Of a stretch of DNA of 47,540 nucleotides, positions 15,954 through 24,059 are shown in pieces (positions within the stretch are counted from its first letter, which is position 1; each line of letters begins with the position of its first letter). The stretch comes from JAKACA01 sp050010115 (GTDB lineage Bacteria > Actinomycetota > Acidimicrobiia > Acidimicrobiales > Bog-793). Both the position numbers and the translations under genes were made by a program. The notes under the pieces are model-generated. The model worked only from the letters and a program-made list of their open reading frames with translations. It did not search any database and was not told the origin of the DNA. The stretch covers positions 1 through 47,540 of the forward strand of contig JBEKLQ010000018.1 in the NCBI GenBank assembly GCA_050010115.1. Direction: 5' to 3'.

Positions 15954-16231
15954 GTCAGCCTGAGCATGAACATGCCGGCGCGCAGGACCCCGTCCCCGCT
16001 CGGCCGGGTGAGCTTGATGATGCGCGGCCTCCGGGCCGTGACCGGGCTTTGCACGCGACTGTCTGCAGGAAATGCGGTGCCAACGAGCACGTGCACCGGG
16101 GTCTCTGCCGGCGCTGCCGCCGGCTGTCGATGGGTGAGAGTCGTGTCCTTCCACCCGAGAGCATCGAGAAGCCGCACGAGGCCTCCCCGGAGCCGTTGCA
16201 CAATCCGCCGTGGCGGCGCCGGGGTGCATGA
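15950..16231 (+). CDS. Small zinc-ribbon protein
   Basis: The 93-residue hydrophilic protein starts at ATG 15950, overlapping the exporter stop by four bases, with a GGAGG site in the exporter's last codons. Its middle has CRKCGANEHVHRGLCRRC, two CxxC knuckles eleven residues apart, which should bind one zinc. The N-terminus is acidic and the C-terminus Pro-rich and basic. No family was recognised. It sits between an exporter and an adenosine-specific-kinase-family gene. Confidence 0.6.
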   Translation: MSQPEHEHAGAQDPVPARPGELDDARPPGRDRALHATVCRKCGANEHVHRGLCRRCRRLSMGESRVLPPESIEKPHEASPEPLHNPPWRRRGA

Positions 16232-16300
16232 CCGTCCGGCCTGTTGTGCTGTGACAGGACGCTCTGGTAGGCGAGCGAACCGCGAGTGAGGAGAGGGATC

Positions 16301-16783
16301 ATGGAGTTGAGTGCTGTTCCGATCGAGAAGCCCGACGGGTCGAGTGTCATCATCGGCCAGGCACACTTCATCAAGACCATCGAGGATCTGCACGAGACCC
16401 TGGCAGCCGCCAGTCCCCATCTGCGTTTCGGGATCGCGTTCTGCGAGGCTTCGGGCCCATGCCTGATCCGGCGATCGGGCAACGCAGACGACCTAGTCGA
16501 CCTCGCCGCCACGAACGCGGAGATGATCGGTGCCGGGCACTGTTTCGTGGTGTTCCTGCGGGAGGGTTACCCGGTCAATGTCCTGAACGCGATCAAGCAG
16601 GTCCCTGAAGTCTGCACCGTCTTCTGCGCCACGGCGAACTCGGTCGAGGTCCTCGTAGCACAGACCGATCTCGGTCGGGCGATCCTCGGGGTGGTAGACG
16701 GCCTCCCGCCAGCCGGGTTCGAGACCCCGAAAGACGAGGCCGAGCGCAAGAAGTTGCTGCGCTCGATCGGCTACAAGCTCTGA
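16301..16783 (+). CDS. Adenosine-specific kinase family (DUF355) protein
   Basis: The 160-residue protein from ATG 16301 (GAGGAGAGG site) matches the compact DUF355 family: MELSAVPIEKPDGSSVIIGQ at the start, IEDLHETLAAASPHLRFGIA, and the central FCEASGPCLIRRSGNAD followed by NAEMIGAGHCFVVFLREGYP. The C-terminus has EVLVAQTDLGRAILGVVDG, another family hallmark. Members are known from archaea and bacteria as nucleoside-binding proteins, with adenosine-specific phosphotransfer proposed; a definite cellular role is not established. It shares a likely stress-responsive neighbourhood with the phosphoribosyltransferase fusion downstream. It is followed by a strong hairpin. Confidence 0.82.
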   Translation: MELSAVPIEKPDGSSVIIGQAHFIKTIEDLHETLAAASPHLRFGIAFCEASGPCLIRRSGNADDLVDLAATNAEMIGAGHCFVVFLREGYPVNVLNAIKQVPEVCTVFCATANSVEVLVAQTDLGRAILGVVDGLPPAGFETPKDEAERKKLLRSIGYKL

Positions 16784-16956
16784 GCCCGGGGGGGCTGCCG
16801 CCGAGCCCGACGAACTGCCACTGCGCTGCGCTCTTCGACCTGGGCTCGACCTGGGCTTGACTTCGATCCCGCGGGCTCCCACACCAAGTACCGAGGCTGC
16901 CACAGCTTCGCTAGGACCTGTTGTTCCTCCAGTGGCGTAGGTCACCCGATCACGCG

Positions 16957-16997
16957 AAAGCGCCCGTCCCGCGAAGCTGGCGGGAATCGGGCGCTTT
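16957..16997 (+). terminator. Terminator-like hairpin
   Basis: AAAGCGCCCG (16957-16966) pairs exactly with CGGGCGCTTT (16988-16997), and an inner CCCGC/GCGGG pair extends the stem. The right arm ends in CTTTACTT, giving a weak T-rich tail. It would end transcription from the adenosine-kinase-family gene. Confidence 0.65.
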
Positions 16998-17286
16998 ACT
17001 TCAGATGTATCAGGAAAGGAGAAACCACGATAAGAGTGGCACTCATCCGAGCCTTCGGGCCCGTTGCCTGTGCGAACACCTTATGATGCAAGCTGTCTGC
17101 CGAGTCAACATGAGGCCTGCCCGGTAACTACCCGGACAATCCCTGTGGCTCACCCTTCGAGTTGGGGAGGTTGATCTTGGTCACACGTCCTGGCCGCCTC
17201 CTCTCGGATCCTTCTCCGGGATCCAATCAATTCAACAGCAAAGCCGGCGTTCCTGTTCCGCTTGGCAAGAGATCGCCTGGAGATTC

Positions 17287-17304
17287 TCGGGACCATCGGC
17301 CCTG
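17287..17304. promoter_or_regulatory. DosR-like box upstream of the phosphoribosyltransferase fusion
   Basis: The core GGGACCATCGGCCC (17289-17302) lies 57 bases before the start codon. The closest recognised relative of the downstream gene, M. tuberculosis Rv0571c, belongs to the DosR regulon, which strengthens this site over the others. Confidence 0.45.
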
Positions 17305-17358
17305 GCAGGGTGGCTGGGTTGAGCAAAGACTGAGTCTGTGCCAAGAAGAGGTTCGGTC

Positions 17359-18693
17359 ATGAGCTTCGAGAACCGTTCAGACGCGGGTCGCCAGCTTGCA
17401 GAACAGCTACGCGATCTCGGCTCCGAGGACGTCGTGGTGCTCGGAATCCCGAGAGGGGGCGTTCCCGTTGCCTTCGAGGTCGCCCAAGCTCTCGGGGCTC
17501 CGCTGGACGTTATCCTCGTGCGGAAGCTCGGGGTCCCGTTGCAGCCTGAGCTCGCAATGGGTGCCATCGGCGAGGAAGGCGTCCGCATCCTCAATCACGA
17601 GGTGATCCGCGCGGCTCACGTGGACGACGCCGAGCTTGCGGCCGTGGAGGGCCGGGAACGCCACGAGCTCGAGCGAAGGGCCGAACGCTTCCGTGGCAAC
17701 CGGCCTCGCGTTTCGCTCAGGGGTCGCACTGTCGTCGTCATCGACGACGGCATCGCGACCGGCGCGTCCGCGCGGGCCGCCTGCTCCGTAGCACGGGCAC
17801 TTGGCGCGGCCCGTGTGCTGTTGGCGGTGCCGGTCGCGCCGCCGGGCTCCATAGCCAAGCTGGCGACGGCTGCAGACGAGGTGGTGTGTCTCGCCAGCCC
17901 CGAGCCATTCTTCGCCGTTGGACAGTGGTACTGGGACTTTGAACAGACTTCCGACGACGAGGTCGTGGATCTCCTCGGCAAAGCGGCGAGGCCGGCGGGT
18001 GCGTCGCTGAGCGGTCGCAGTACTGACACCGAGGGGCCGGACCGCGACGAGGATGTCGAGCTGACCGCCGGACCCGTGCACCTCGCGGGGCATCTCATGG
18101 TGCCGCCCGCTCCGCTCGGGTTGGTCCTGTTCGCCCACGGCAGCGGAAGCAGCCGCCAGAGCCCACGGAACCAGTACGTGGCGGCTGCGCTCAACGAAGC
18201 GGGCCTCGGGACTCTCCTCTTCGACCTCCTCACCGCGGACGAGGCGCTCGACCGCTCGAACGTGTTCGACATCGGGCTCCTGGCGGACCGGTTGAGCGCG
18301 GTCACCCGGTGGCTACGAGCCCAACCCGAAGCGGACGGGGTGCTCATCGGGTATTTCGGGGCCAGTACTGGGGCAGCAGCTGCGCTGCGGGCGGCAGCGC
18401 TACCGGACGCCGAGGTGGCGGCGATCGTATCCCGGGGTGGACGCCCTGATCTTGCCGGCCCAGGCCTGAGCGAGGTGCGGGCGGCAACGCTGCTCATCGT
18501 CGGTGGTCAGGACGACGTCGTGCTCGATCTCAACCGCCAGGCTTTGGCGTGCTTGAACTGCGAGTCACACCTCGCCGTGGTCCCCGGAGCTACCCACCTG
18601 TTCGAAGAACGCGGAGCGCTGGAAGCAGTGGCAGGTCTCGCCCGCGATTGGTTCACGAACTATCTCGCTCCGGCTCGCCAGTCGGTGACCTGA
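17359..18693 (+). CDS. Phosphoribosyltransferase / alpha-beta hydrolase fusion (Rv0571c-like)
   Basis: The 444-residue protein starts at ATG 17359 with a GAGG site. Residues 1-210 form a type I phosphoribosyltransferase: VVVLGIPRGGVPVAFEVA near the start, and the PRPP loop VVVIDDGIATGASARAA at about 126-142. Residues 235-440 are a dienelactone-hydrolase-like alpha/beta domain, with VLFAHGSGSSRQSPRN as an oxyanion-type loop, GYFGASTGAAAALRAA around the nucleophile position, and a late GATHLFEE histidine. The same two-domain fusion is known in M. tuberculosis as Rv0571c, a DosR-regulon member of unknown substrate. A DosR-like box upstream suggests hypoxia or redox control here too. Confidence 0.85.
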   Translation: MSFENRSDAGRQLAEQLRDLGSEDVVVLGIPRGGVPVAFEVAQALGAPLDVILVRKLGVPLQPELAMGAIGEEGVRILNHEVIRAAHVDDAELAAVEGRERHELERRAERFRGNRPRVSLRGRTVVVIDDGIATGASARAACSVARALGAARVLLAVPVAPPGSIAKLATAADEVVCLASPEPFFAVGQWYWDFEQTSDDEVVDLLGKAARPAGASLSGRSTDTEGPDRDEDVELTAGPVHLAGHLMVPPAPLGLVLFAHGSGSSRQSPRNQYVAAALNEAGLGTLLFDLLTADEALDRSNVFDIGLLADRLSAVTRWLRAQPEADGVLIGYFGASTGAAAALRAAALPDAEVAAIVSRGGRPDLAGPGLSEVRAATLLIVGGQDDVVLDLNRQALACLNCESHLAVVPGATHLFEERGALEAVAGLARDWFTNYLAPARQSVT

Positions 18694-18779
18694 GTGCGGG
18701 CCGCACCCCGTCGGTCCGTGATGCCGTCCGCCAGGATGTGCCTGCTGGGCACGAGTGTGCCGACAGTCCGATTGGATCC

Positions 18780-18833
18780 CCCGACGCGTGCTAATCAAGC
18801 GAGATGCCCGACGCGTGCTAATCAAGCGAGATG
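18780..18833 (+). repeat. Perfect 27-base tandem duplication covering the start codon
   Basis: Two identical units (18780-18806 and 18807-18833) begin CCCGACGCGTGCTAATC and each ends in ATG. The second ATG is the start of the fused carboxylase. The first ATG opens a five-codon ORF (MPDAC) that stops at TAA just before the real start. Confidence 0.92.
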
Positions 18834-21800
18834 AAGGTCCTGATCGCCAACCGCGGCGAGGTCGCGATCCGCATTGCGCGTGCCGCCGCCGATCTCGATA
18901 TGCCCTCGGTGGCGATCTACTCCGAGGATGATGCGCGGTCGTTGCACACCCTCGCCGCCGACGAGGCCGTAGAACTTGGCGGGGTGGGGACGGCGGCGTA
19001 CCTGGACGCCTCCCAGGTCGTGGAGGTGGCGATTGCCACCGGTTGTGAGCTCGTGCACCCGGGCTACGGGTTGCTCAGCGAGGACGCAGCATTCGCGCAG
19101 CGATGTGTGGAGAGCGGGCTGGGTTTCGTGGGTCCGTCCCCGGAGGTGCTTGCCGAGGTGGGTGACAAGGTGCGTGCTCGAGCGCTCGCTGGTTCGCTCG
19201 GCATTCCGGTATTGACCGGATCCCCTCTCGTCGAGTCGGCCGACGAGGCAGTGGCTGCCTTCGAGTCGTTCGGCGGGTCCCTCGTGATCATCAAGGCGGC
19301 CGCCGGCGGTGGTGGCATTGGCCTGCGGATCGTCGACCGGGCCTCCGACGTGCCGGGCGCGTTCGATCGCTGCAGGTCGGAGGTGGCAAGGGCTTTCGGG
19401 CGCCCCGACATCTTCATGGAGCGATACCTGCCCTCGGTGCGCCACCTCGAGGTGCAGATCGTCGGTGACGGGAACGACGTGGTCCACCTCGGCGAGCGCG
19501 ACTGCTCCATCCAGCGCCGCCGCCAGAAGCTGATCGAGATCGCCCCCGCCCCGCGCCTCGATCCCGAGTGCCGACACCGGCTCCTGCACGCTGCCATCGC
19601 GTTCGGAACTGCCTGTGCCTACTCGGGACTCGGCACGGTGGAGTTCCTCGTCGACACGGCAACGACCGACGCGACAGCTTTCTACTTCCTGGAGTGCAAC
19701 CCGCGGCTGCAGGTGGAGCACACCGTGACCGAGGCGGTCTCCGGGTGGGATCTCGTGCAGATCCAGCTCCGGATCGCCTCCGGGCAGAGCTTGGCCTCTC
19801 AGGGGCTCACGCAGCAGGCGGTAGGGGAGACCCGCGGCATCGCGATGCAACTCCGGCTCAACACCGAAACCCTCGACTCACACCACAACGTGCACCCGTC
19901 CTCGGGGACCATGCGCGTGTTCGAGCCGCCGGGCGGGCCTCACACCCGGGTCGACACCCACGGCTATGCCGGTTTCACGACGAACCCCAGCTTCGACTCG
20001 CTCCTGGCCAAGGTCGTCGTGCACTCGCCCGACGCCGACTTCGCGGCAACCATCCGCAAGGCTCAGCGGGCCCTGTCGGAGTTCCGGATCGAGGGGATCG
20101 CGACGAACCGGTCCTTGTTGCAGGCGATACTCGCCCGGCCCGAACTGCCGAGCTGGGATGTCGACACGTCGTTCGTCGAAGCTCACCTCGCCGACCTCCT
20201 CGAGGGACAAGGGGCTCCGGGGCGACAGCGGTTCTTCAGCGACACCGCGGCGACTCCCGTACCCGGCGCAGCCCGGACTGATGAGCCAGTCGCCGGCACC
20301 TTGGCGGTCGTGGCGCCGCTTCAGGCGGTGGTCACCTCGATCGACGTTGAGGTCGGTGACTCCGTGGGGACCGGTCAGCAGGTCGCCGTCCTCGAGGCCA
20401 TGAAGATGCAGCACATCGTCGCGGCACCAGCAGGGGTGGTGAGCGCCATCGCCGTCACCGTTGGTGAGGTGGTCGACCGGGGCCAGGCCCTCGTGGCCCT
20501 CCGCACCGTGGACGCAGAGGGCGACCTAACGGTTGAGCCGGAGGCGATCGACCTCGACGCCATCCGGCCAGACCTGGCCGAGGTGCTGGACCGGATCGCG
20601 GTGACGCTCGACGAGAACCGCCCCGACGCCGTGGAGCGCCGGCGGCGCAGGGGGCAGCGCACCGCACGCGAGAACGTGGACGACTTGTGCGACCCCGGTT
20701 CGTTCCTGGAGTACGGGCAGCTCATCGTGGCGGGGCAGCGGCGGATCCGCACGATCGAGGATCTGATGGCGACGACACCGGCCGATGGGCTGGTGGCGGG
20801 GATCGGCGTGGTGAACGGCGCCACCTTCGGTGTCGACGTGGGCCGGACCGTGGTGCTCGCCTACGACTTCACCGTGCTCGCCGGTACCCAGGGGGCGTTC
20901 AACCACAAGAAGACCGACCGACTGCTGGAGCTGGCGCTCACGTGGCGGTTGCCGGTCGTCTTCTTCACCGAGGGCGGTGGGGGCCGCCCTGGGGACACGG
21001 ACTTCTCCGACATCTCGGTCGCTGCCCTGGACATCCAGACCTTCACGACCTTTGCAGCCATGAGCGGCCGGGCGCCGCGCATCGCCATCGCGTCCGGCTA
21101 CTGTTTCGCCGGCAACGCCGTGCTGTTCGGTTGCGCGGACGTCACGATCGCGACCAAGAACTCCTCCATCGGCCTGGCCGGACCGGTGATGATCGAGGGC
21201 GCTGGCCTCGGATCCCACCAGCCTCAGGCGGTGGGCCCCATCGAAATCCAGGCGGCGAACGGCGTGGTCGACCTCGTCGCCGAGGACGAGGAGGAGGCCG
21301 TCTCGTCGGCGAAGCAGATCTTGTCGTACTTCCAAGGCCCGCTCGCCCAGTGGGACTGCGCCGACCAGCGGGCGCTGCGTCACGTGATCCCCGTCAACCG
21401 CAAGCGTGTCTATGAGATGCGCGCGGCGATCGAGACCCTGGCCGATGAAGGGTCAGTGCTGGAGCTCCGGCGGGCCTACGGACGGGGCATGATCACGAGC
21501 CTCGTGCGGATCGAAGGGCGCCCATTCGGGCTGTTTGCCAACGACCCGAGGCACCTGGGGGGCGCAATCGACGCCGCGGCGGCAGAGAAAGCGGCTCGCT
21601 TCATGCAACTGTGCGATGCGTTCGATCTGCCGCTGATTTCGCTGTGCGACACGCCTGGGTTCATGGTGGGTCCCGAGAGCGAGCAGGAGGCCGCCGTCCG
21701 CCGCACCGCCAGCATGATGGTCACCGGCGCCACGCTCACGGTTCCGCTGTTCATGGTCTGCCTACGAAAGGGCTACGGGCTCGGTGCCATGGCGATGGGT

Positions 21801-22124
21801 GCCGGGAGCCTCAGGCAACCGTTCTCGACGGTGTCATGGCCGACCGGAGAATTCGGTGCCATGGGGCTGGAGGGCGCGGTCGAGATCGTGTACAGGAAGC
21901 AGCTCGACGCGGCTGTTGACGACGCTGCTCGCAAAGCGCTGCTCGAGCAGCGTGTCGACGACCTCTACGAGAAGGGCAAGGCGCTCTCGGCGGCGAGGTA
22001 CCTCGAGATCGACGCGGTCATCGACCCGGCCGACACTCGGCACTGGCTGGTCAGCGGGGTCCAGTCAGCTTCGACGGCGCGGGCTCGGGCCTCCCGGCGA
22101 CGGCCCTTCGTCGACACCTGGTGA
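18831..22124 (+). CDS. Single-chain acyl-CoA carboxylase (BC-BCCP-CT fusion)
   Basis: This 1097-residue polypeptide contains all carboxylase activities. Residues 1-450 are biotin carboxylase: MKVLIANRGEVAIRIARAAA, KAAAGGGGIGLRIV as the ATP-grasp loop, and LECNPRLQVEHTVTEAV. Residues of about 485-560 are the carrier domain, with EAMKMQH and biotinyl Lys525. Residues 600-1090 are the carboxyltransferase: RRRGQRTARENVDDLCDPGS, then FFTEGGGGRPGDT, then LCDTPGFMVGPESEQEAA, then RKGYGLGAMAMG. Such long fusions are known from actinobacterial and some other multidomain acyl-CoA carboxylases, some acting on long-chain acyl-CoA. It is distinct from the split system at 5.6-9.4 kb. Its leader and start codon are tandemly duplicated. 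Confidence 0.92.
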   Translation: MKVLIANRGEVAIRIARAAADLDMPSVAIYSEDDARSLHTLAADEAVELGGVGTAAYLDASQVVEVAIATGCELVHPGYGLLSEDAAFAQRCVESGLGFVGPSPEVLAEVGDKVRARALAGSLGIPVLTGSPLVESADEAVAAFESFGGSLVIIKAAAGGGGIGLRIVDRASDVPGAFDRCRSEVARAFGRPDIFMERYLPSVRHLEVQIVGDGNDVVHLGERDCSIQRRRQKLIEIAPAPRLDPECRHRLLHAAIAFGTACAYSGLGTVEFLVDTATTDATAFYFLECNPRLQVEHTVTEAVSGWDLVQIQLRIASGQSLASQGLTQQAVGETRGIAMQLRLNTETLDSHHNVHPSSGTMRVFEPPGGPHTRVDTHGYAGFTTNPSFDSLLAKVVVHSPDADFAATIRKAQRALSEFRIEGIATNRSLLQAILARPELPSWDVDTSFVEAHLADLLEGQGAPGRQRFFSDTAATPVPGAARTDEPVAGTLAVVAPLQAVVTSIDVEVGDSVGTGQQVAVLEAMKMQHIVAAPAGVVSAIAVTVGEVVDRGQALVALRTVDAEGDLTVEPEAIDLDAIRPDLAEVLDRIAVTLDENRPDAVERRRRRGQRTARENVDDLCDPGSFLEYGQLIVAGQRRIRTIEDLMATTPADGLVAGIGVVNGATFGVDVGRTVVLAYDFTVLAGTQGAFNHKKTDRLLELALTWRLPVVFFTEGGGGRPGDTDFSDISVAALDIQTFTTFAAMSGRAPRIAIASGYCFAGNAVLFGCADVTIATKNSSIGLAGPVMIEGAGLGSHQPQAVGPIEIQAANGVVDLVAEDEEEAVSSAKQILSYFQGPLAQWDCADQRALRHVIPVNRKRVYEMRAAIETLADEGSVLELRRAYGRGMITSLVRIEGRPFGLFANDPRHLGGAIDAAAAEKAARFMQLCDAFDLPLISLCDTPGFMVGPESEQEAAVRRTASMMVTGATLTVPLFMVCLRKGYGLGAMAMGAGSLRQPFSTVSWPTGEFGAMGLEGAVEIVYRKQLDAAVDDAARKALLEQRVDDLYEKGKALSAARYLEIDAVIDPADTRHWLVSGVQSASTARARASRRRPFVDTW

Positions 22125-22138
22125 CACCTTGTGAGCTG

Positions 22139-23212
22139 TCAGCCAGGGTGCCGCAGGATCACCAGGTCCTGGTGGTTGCCGATGAGGCCCTCGACTATGG
22201 CGAGCACCTCGAAATGGCGACTCCAGATCGACCTCAGGTACTGCTCGGTGTGGAAGACGTTCCGGTAGTAGCCGGGATCGTCGTGCACCGCGCCGTCGAT
22301 ATCGGGGTTCTGCCCGAGATCAAGGTAGCCCTGTTCGTCGAGGATCGCCCGAGTCTGGCCGCTCAGTCCCGATCGAGCTGCAGTGGTTGGCCCGTGAGTC
22401 GTGACGGCGAGCAGGGCGCCGGGACGGGTGATTCGCCGGAGCTCCTCGAGCCAGAGCGTCATGTCGCTCTCGCGTAGGTGTGTGAAAACCGACACGCCGA
22501 TCACCAGGTCGGCTGACGCCTCACGGAGCGGCGTCGGCGGCAGGCTGTCGACATGGACGGCTCTCATCCAGGGCAGGTTCTCCTGGCACCAGCTGATGTT
22601 GGCCTCGTCGATATCGATCCCGACGATCGAGCGCCGGCCCGAAGACCGGTCCGGCTCGAAGTACCTCGAGAACCGCCCGCAGCCGACGCCCCAATCGACG
22701 ATGCTCCCGAACGACCGGTAGCTGCGGCCGGCAACTTGGACGAGCGACCGCTCGATCTTCGTGAAGGCCGAGAAACCCTCGAGCAGGTACGAGGACAACA
22801 AGTCGCCACCGTGAACGCGGCGTCGGTTCTCGGGCGGAGGCACCGGACCGTGCTCTCCGGGGTAGAAGTAATCGAGCCTGGGCTGCACGACGCCGTCGAC
22901 CGACAACGAGAGATGAAGTGGACGTCGAGCCGTTGCGTTCACGACTTTCTGGGTAGGCAGTGGGAGAAAGAAACCCGCCCGATCCGACCCAGGGCGGTCA
23001 GGGAAGAGGACCGGGATGTCCGACCGCGGGTGCAGCTCGGGCGTGGGGACACGCTTGCGGTTGATCCGGAACCCGAGCTCCTGGGCTTTGCCCCGAGCAC
23101 CAACCGCCCACCCGGCCGCCACCCAACCGCCGTCGGCCGGGATCACGACGTCCACGCACCAGGTCGCGCTCGCCTCGGTCGACAGGCCCGACTCCTGGTT
23201 CGCAACGGCCAT
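22139..23212 (-). CDS. Class I SAM-dependent methyltransferase with N-terminal beta domain
   Basis: The ATG at 23212 has a GGAG site and gives 357 residues; an upstream in-frame extension is Cys/Arg-rich and not protein-like. Residues 1-110 form a beta-rich module (WCVDVVIPADGGWVAAGW, then GFFLPLP). The methyltransferase domain has motif I VDWGVGCGRFSRYFEPD, an acidic strand-2 end IVGIDIDEANISW, and DLVIGVSVFTHLRESDM as motif IV, with RITRPGALLAVTTHG after it. This layout is common in enzymes that methylate sugars or cell-surface glycans. The gene converges with the fused carboxylase, whose stop is only 14 bases away, and no partner gene is near. Substrate unknown. Confidence 0.8.
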   Translation of the reverse strand: MAVANQESGLSTEASATWCVDVVIPADGGWVAAGWAVGARGKAQELGFRINRKRVPTPELHPRSDIPVLFPDRPGSDRAGFFLPLPTQKVVNATARRPLHLSLSVDGVVQPRLDYFYPGEHGPVPPPENRRRVHGGDLLSSYLLEGFSAFTKIERSLVQVAGRSYRSFGSIVDWGVGCGRFSRYFEPDRSSGRRSIVGIDIDEANISWCQENLPWMRAVHVDSLPPTPLREASADLVIGVSVFTHLRESDMTLWLEELRRITRPGALLAVTTHGPTTAARSGLSGQTRAILDEQGYLDLGQNPDIDGAVHDDPGYYRNVFHTEQYLRSIWSRHFEVLAIVEGLIGNHQDLVILRHPG

Positions 23213-23336
23213 ACCCGTCTCCACGCTGGGGGTCTGGTGGGATGCAGAGCTCACGAGACGGCACGAGCTCGTGCAGGTGCAAGCACTGTAACGTTTGCAG
23301 CCCTGAGGGAGCGGCAATCGTGCCCGGACGCGACAG

Positions 23337-23366
23337 CGCCTCCGGCGAAGGGGGGAGCCGGAGGCG
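23337..23366. other. Perfect 10-bp hairpin
   Basis: CGCCTCCGGC (23337-23346) and GCCGGAGGCG (23357-23366) pair perfectly around a purine loop. It lies in the divergent gap between the methyltransferase and the lipoprotein gene, so it is not an end-of-gene terminator for either. A leader structure is possible. Confidence 0.45.
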
Positions 23367-23476
23367 GTCGCAACGCTTGGACAGGCTTCATAGATTGTCG
23401 ACCAGTGAGCCACGAACTTGAGGAATTTTCCGAGAATTGCTTTCACCCAGCCCGATCCAGGCGACGGGCACTGCTG

Positions 23477-24001
23477 ATGAGGACCGCAATCGTCCTGCTC
23501 ACAGGGGTGTTCTGCCTGGCTGCGTGCAGCGGTGGGAGCCGATCGTCATCTGCGACGACGACCACGGCGAATTCACACCCGGTCGGTTCGCTGGGGTCGA
23601 CGCTGGTGATTCCCGGGGTGACGGGTGCGGCAGCCGTGACGCTGTTGGACATGATCGACCCGATCGCGGACGCGACCGGTCGTAAGGCGCAGCCCGGGAC
23701 CCGCTACGTAGCGGTCCGCTTGCGATTCGTGAGTCGAGCGACCGGCGTCTACCGCGAGGACCCCTACGCAGGTCTCGCCGTCGTGGGCAACGACGGCAAC
23801 GGCTACCCGGCTCGGCCGGGCCAGGCGGCAGGTTGCTCCGACTTCAACCGCGGCAACATCGACCTGCAACCGGACCAGCAGGTGACTGGATGCGTCGAGG
23901 TCCAACTGCCCGAACACGTGAAGGTCGTGCAGATCCAGCTGGTGAGTGACCTCGGGCTGGGCAACACCGTCGCGACCTGGAATCTCCCCCACGGCTCGTA
24001 A
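23477..24001 (+). CDS. Lipoprotein with a DUF4352-like beta domain
   Basis: The 174-residue protein begins MRTAIVLLTGVFCLAACSGG. This is a lipoprotein signal with the lipobox LAAC and lipidated Cys17. A Ser/Thr linker follows. The mature domain has GTRYVAVRLRFVSRATGVY, then GLAVVGNDGNGYPA, and late GCVEVQLPEHVKVVQIQL. This is the pattern of DUF4352-type immunoglobulin-like lipoproteins that bind or present ligands at the cell surface; a precise role is unknown. The ATG at 23477 was chosen because the signal peptide begins there. It converges with the secreted repeat protein gene. Confidence 0.72.
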   Translation: MRTAIVLLTGVFCLAACSGGSRSSSATTTTANSHPVGSLGSTLVIPGVTGAAAVTLLDMIDPIADATGRKAQPGTRYVAVRLRFVSRATGVYREDPYAGLAVVGNDGNGYPARPGQAAGCSDFNRGNIDLQPDQQVTGCVEVQLPEHVKVVQIQLVSDLGLGNTVATWNLPHGS

Positions 24002-24005
24002 AGTC

Positions 24006-24023
24006 GGGAGCTCCGGGGCTCCC
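24006..24023. terminator. Weak bidirectional terminator-like hairpin
   Basis: GGGAGC (24006-24011) pairs with GCTCCC (24018-24023) in the short gap between two convergent genes. The stem is only six base pairs. Confidence 0.35.
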
Positions 24024-24059
24024 GGGCTCGGCTCTGGCGCGGAGTCGCTGAGCTTGGCG

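Larger units (their letters stand above)
16784..17358. other. 575-base intergenic region
   Basis: No convincing gene was found. It holds a strong GC-rich hairpin (16957-16997), a purine-rich AAAGGAGAAACC followed by a possible 16-codon ORF from GTG 17036, several short dyads near 17110-17150, and a DosR-like box at 17287-17304 before the next gene. A small RNA or leader cannot be excluded. Confidence 0.5.

Noticed and set aside
17036..17086. Possible 16-codon ORF after AAAGGAG
   Set aside because: The spacing of about 14 bases is too long, the peptide is very short, and there is no supporting relative.
16957..17150. Riboswitch or structured RNA in the 16.9-17.15 kb gap
   Set aside because: Only a terminator-like hairpin and short dyads were seen; no known riboswitch consensus was recognised.
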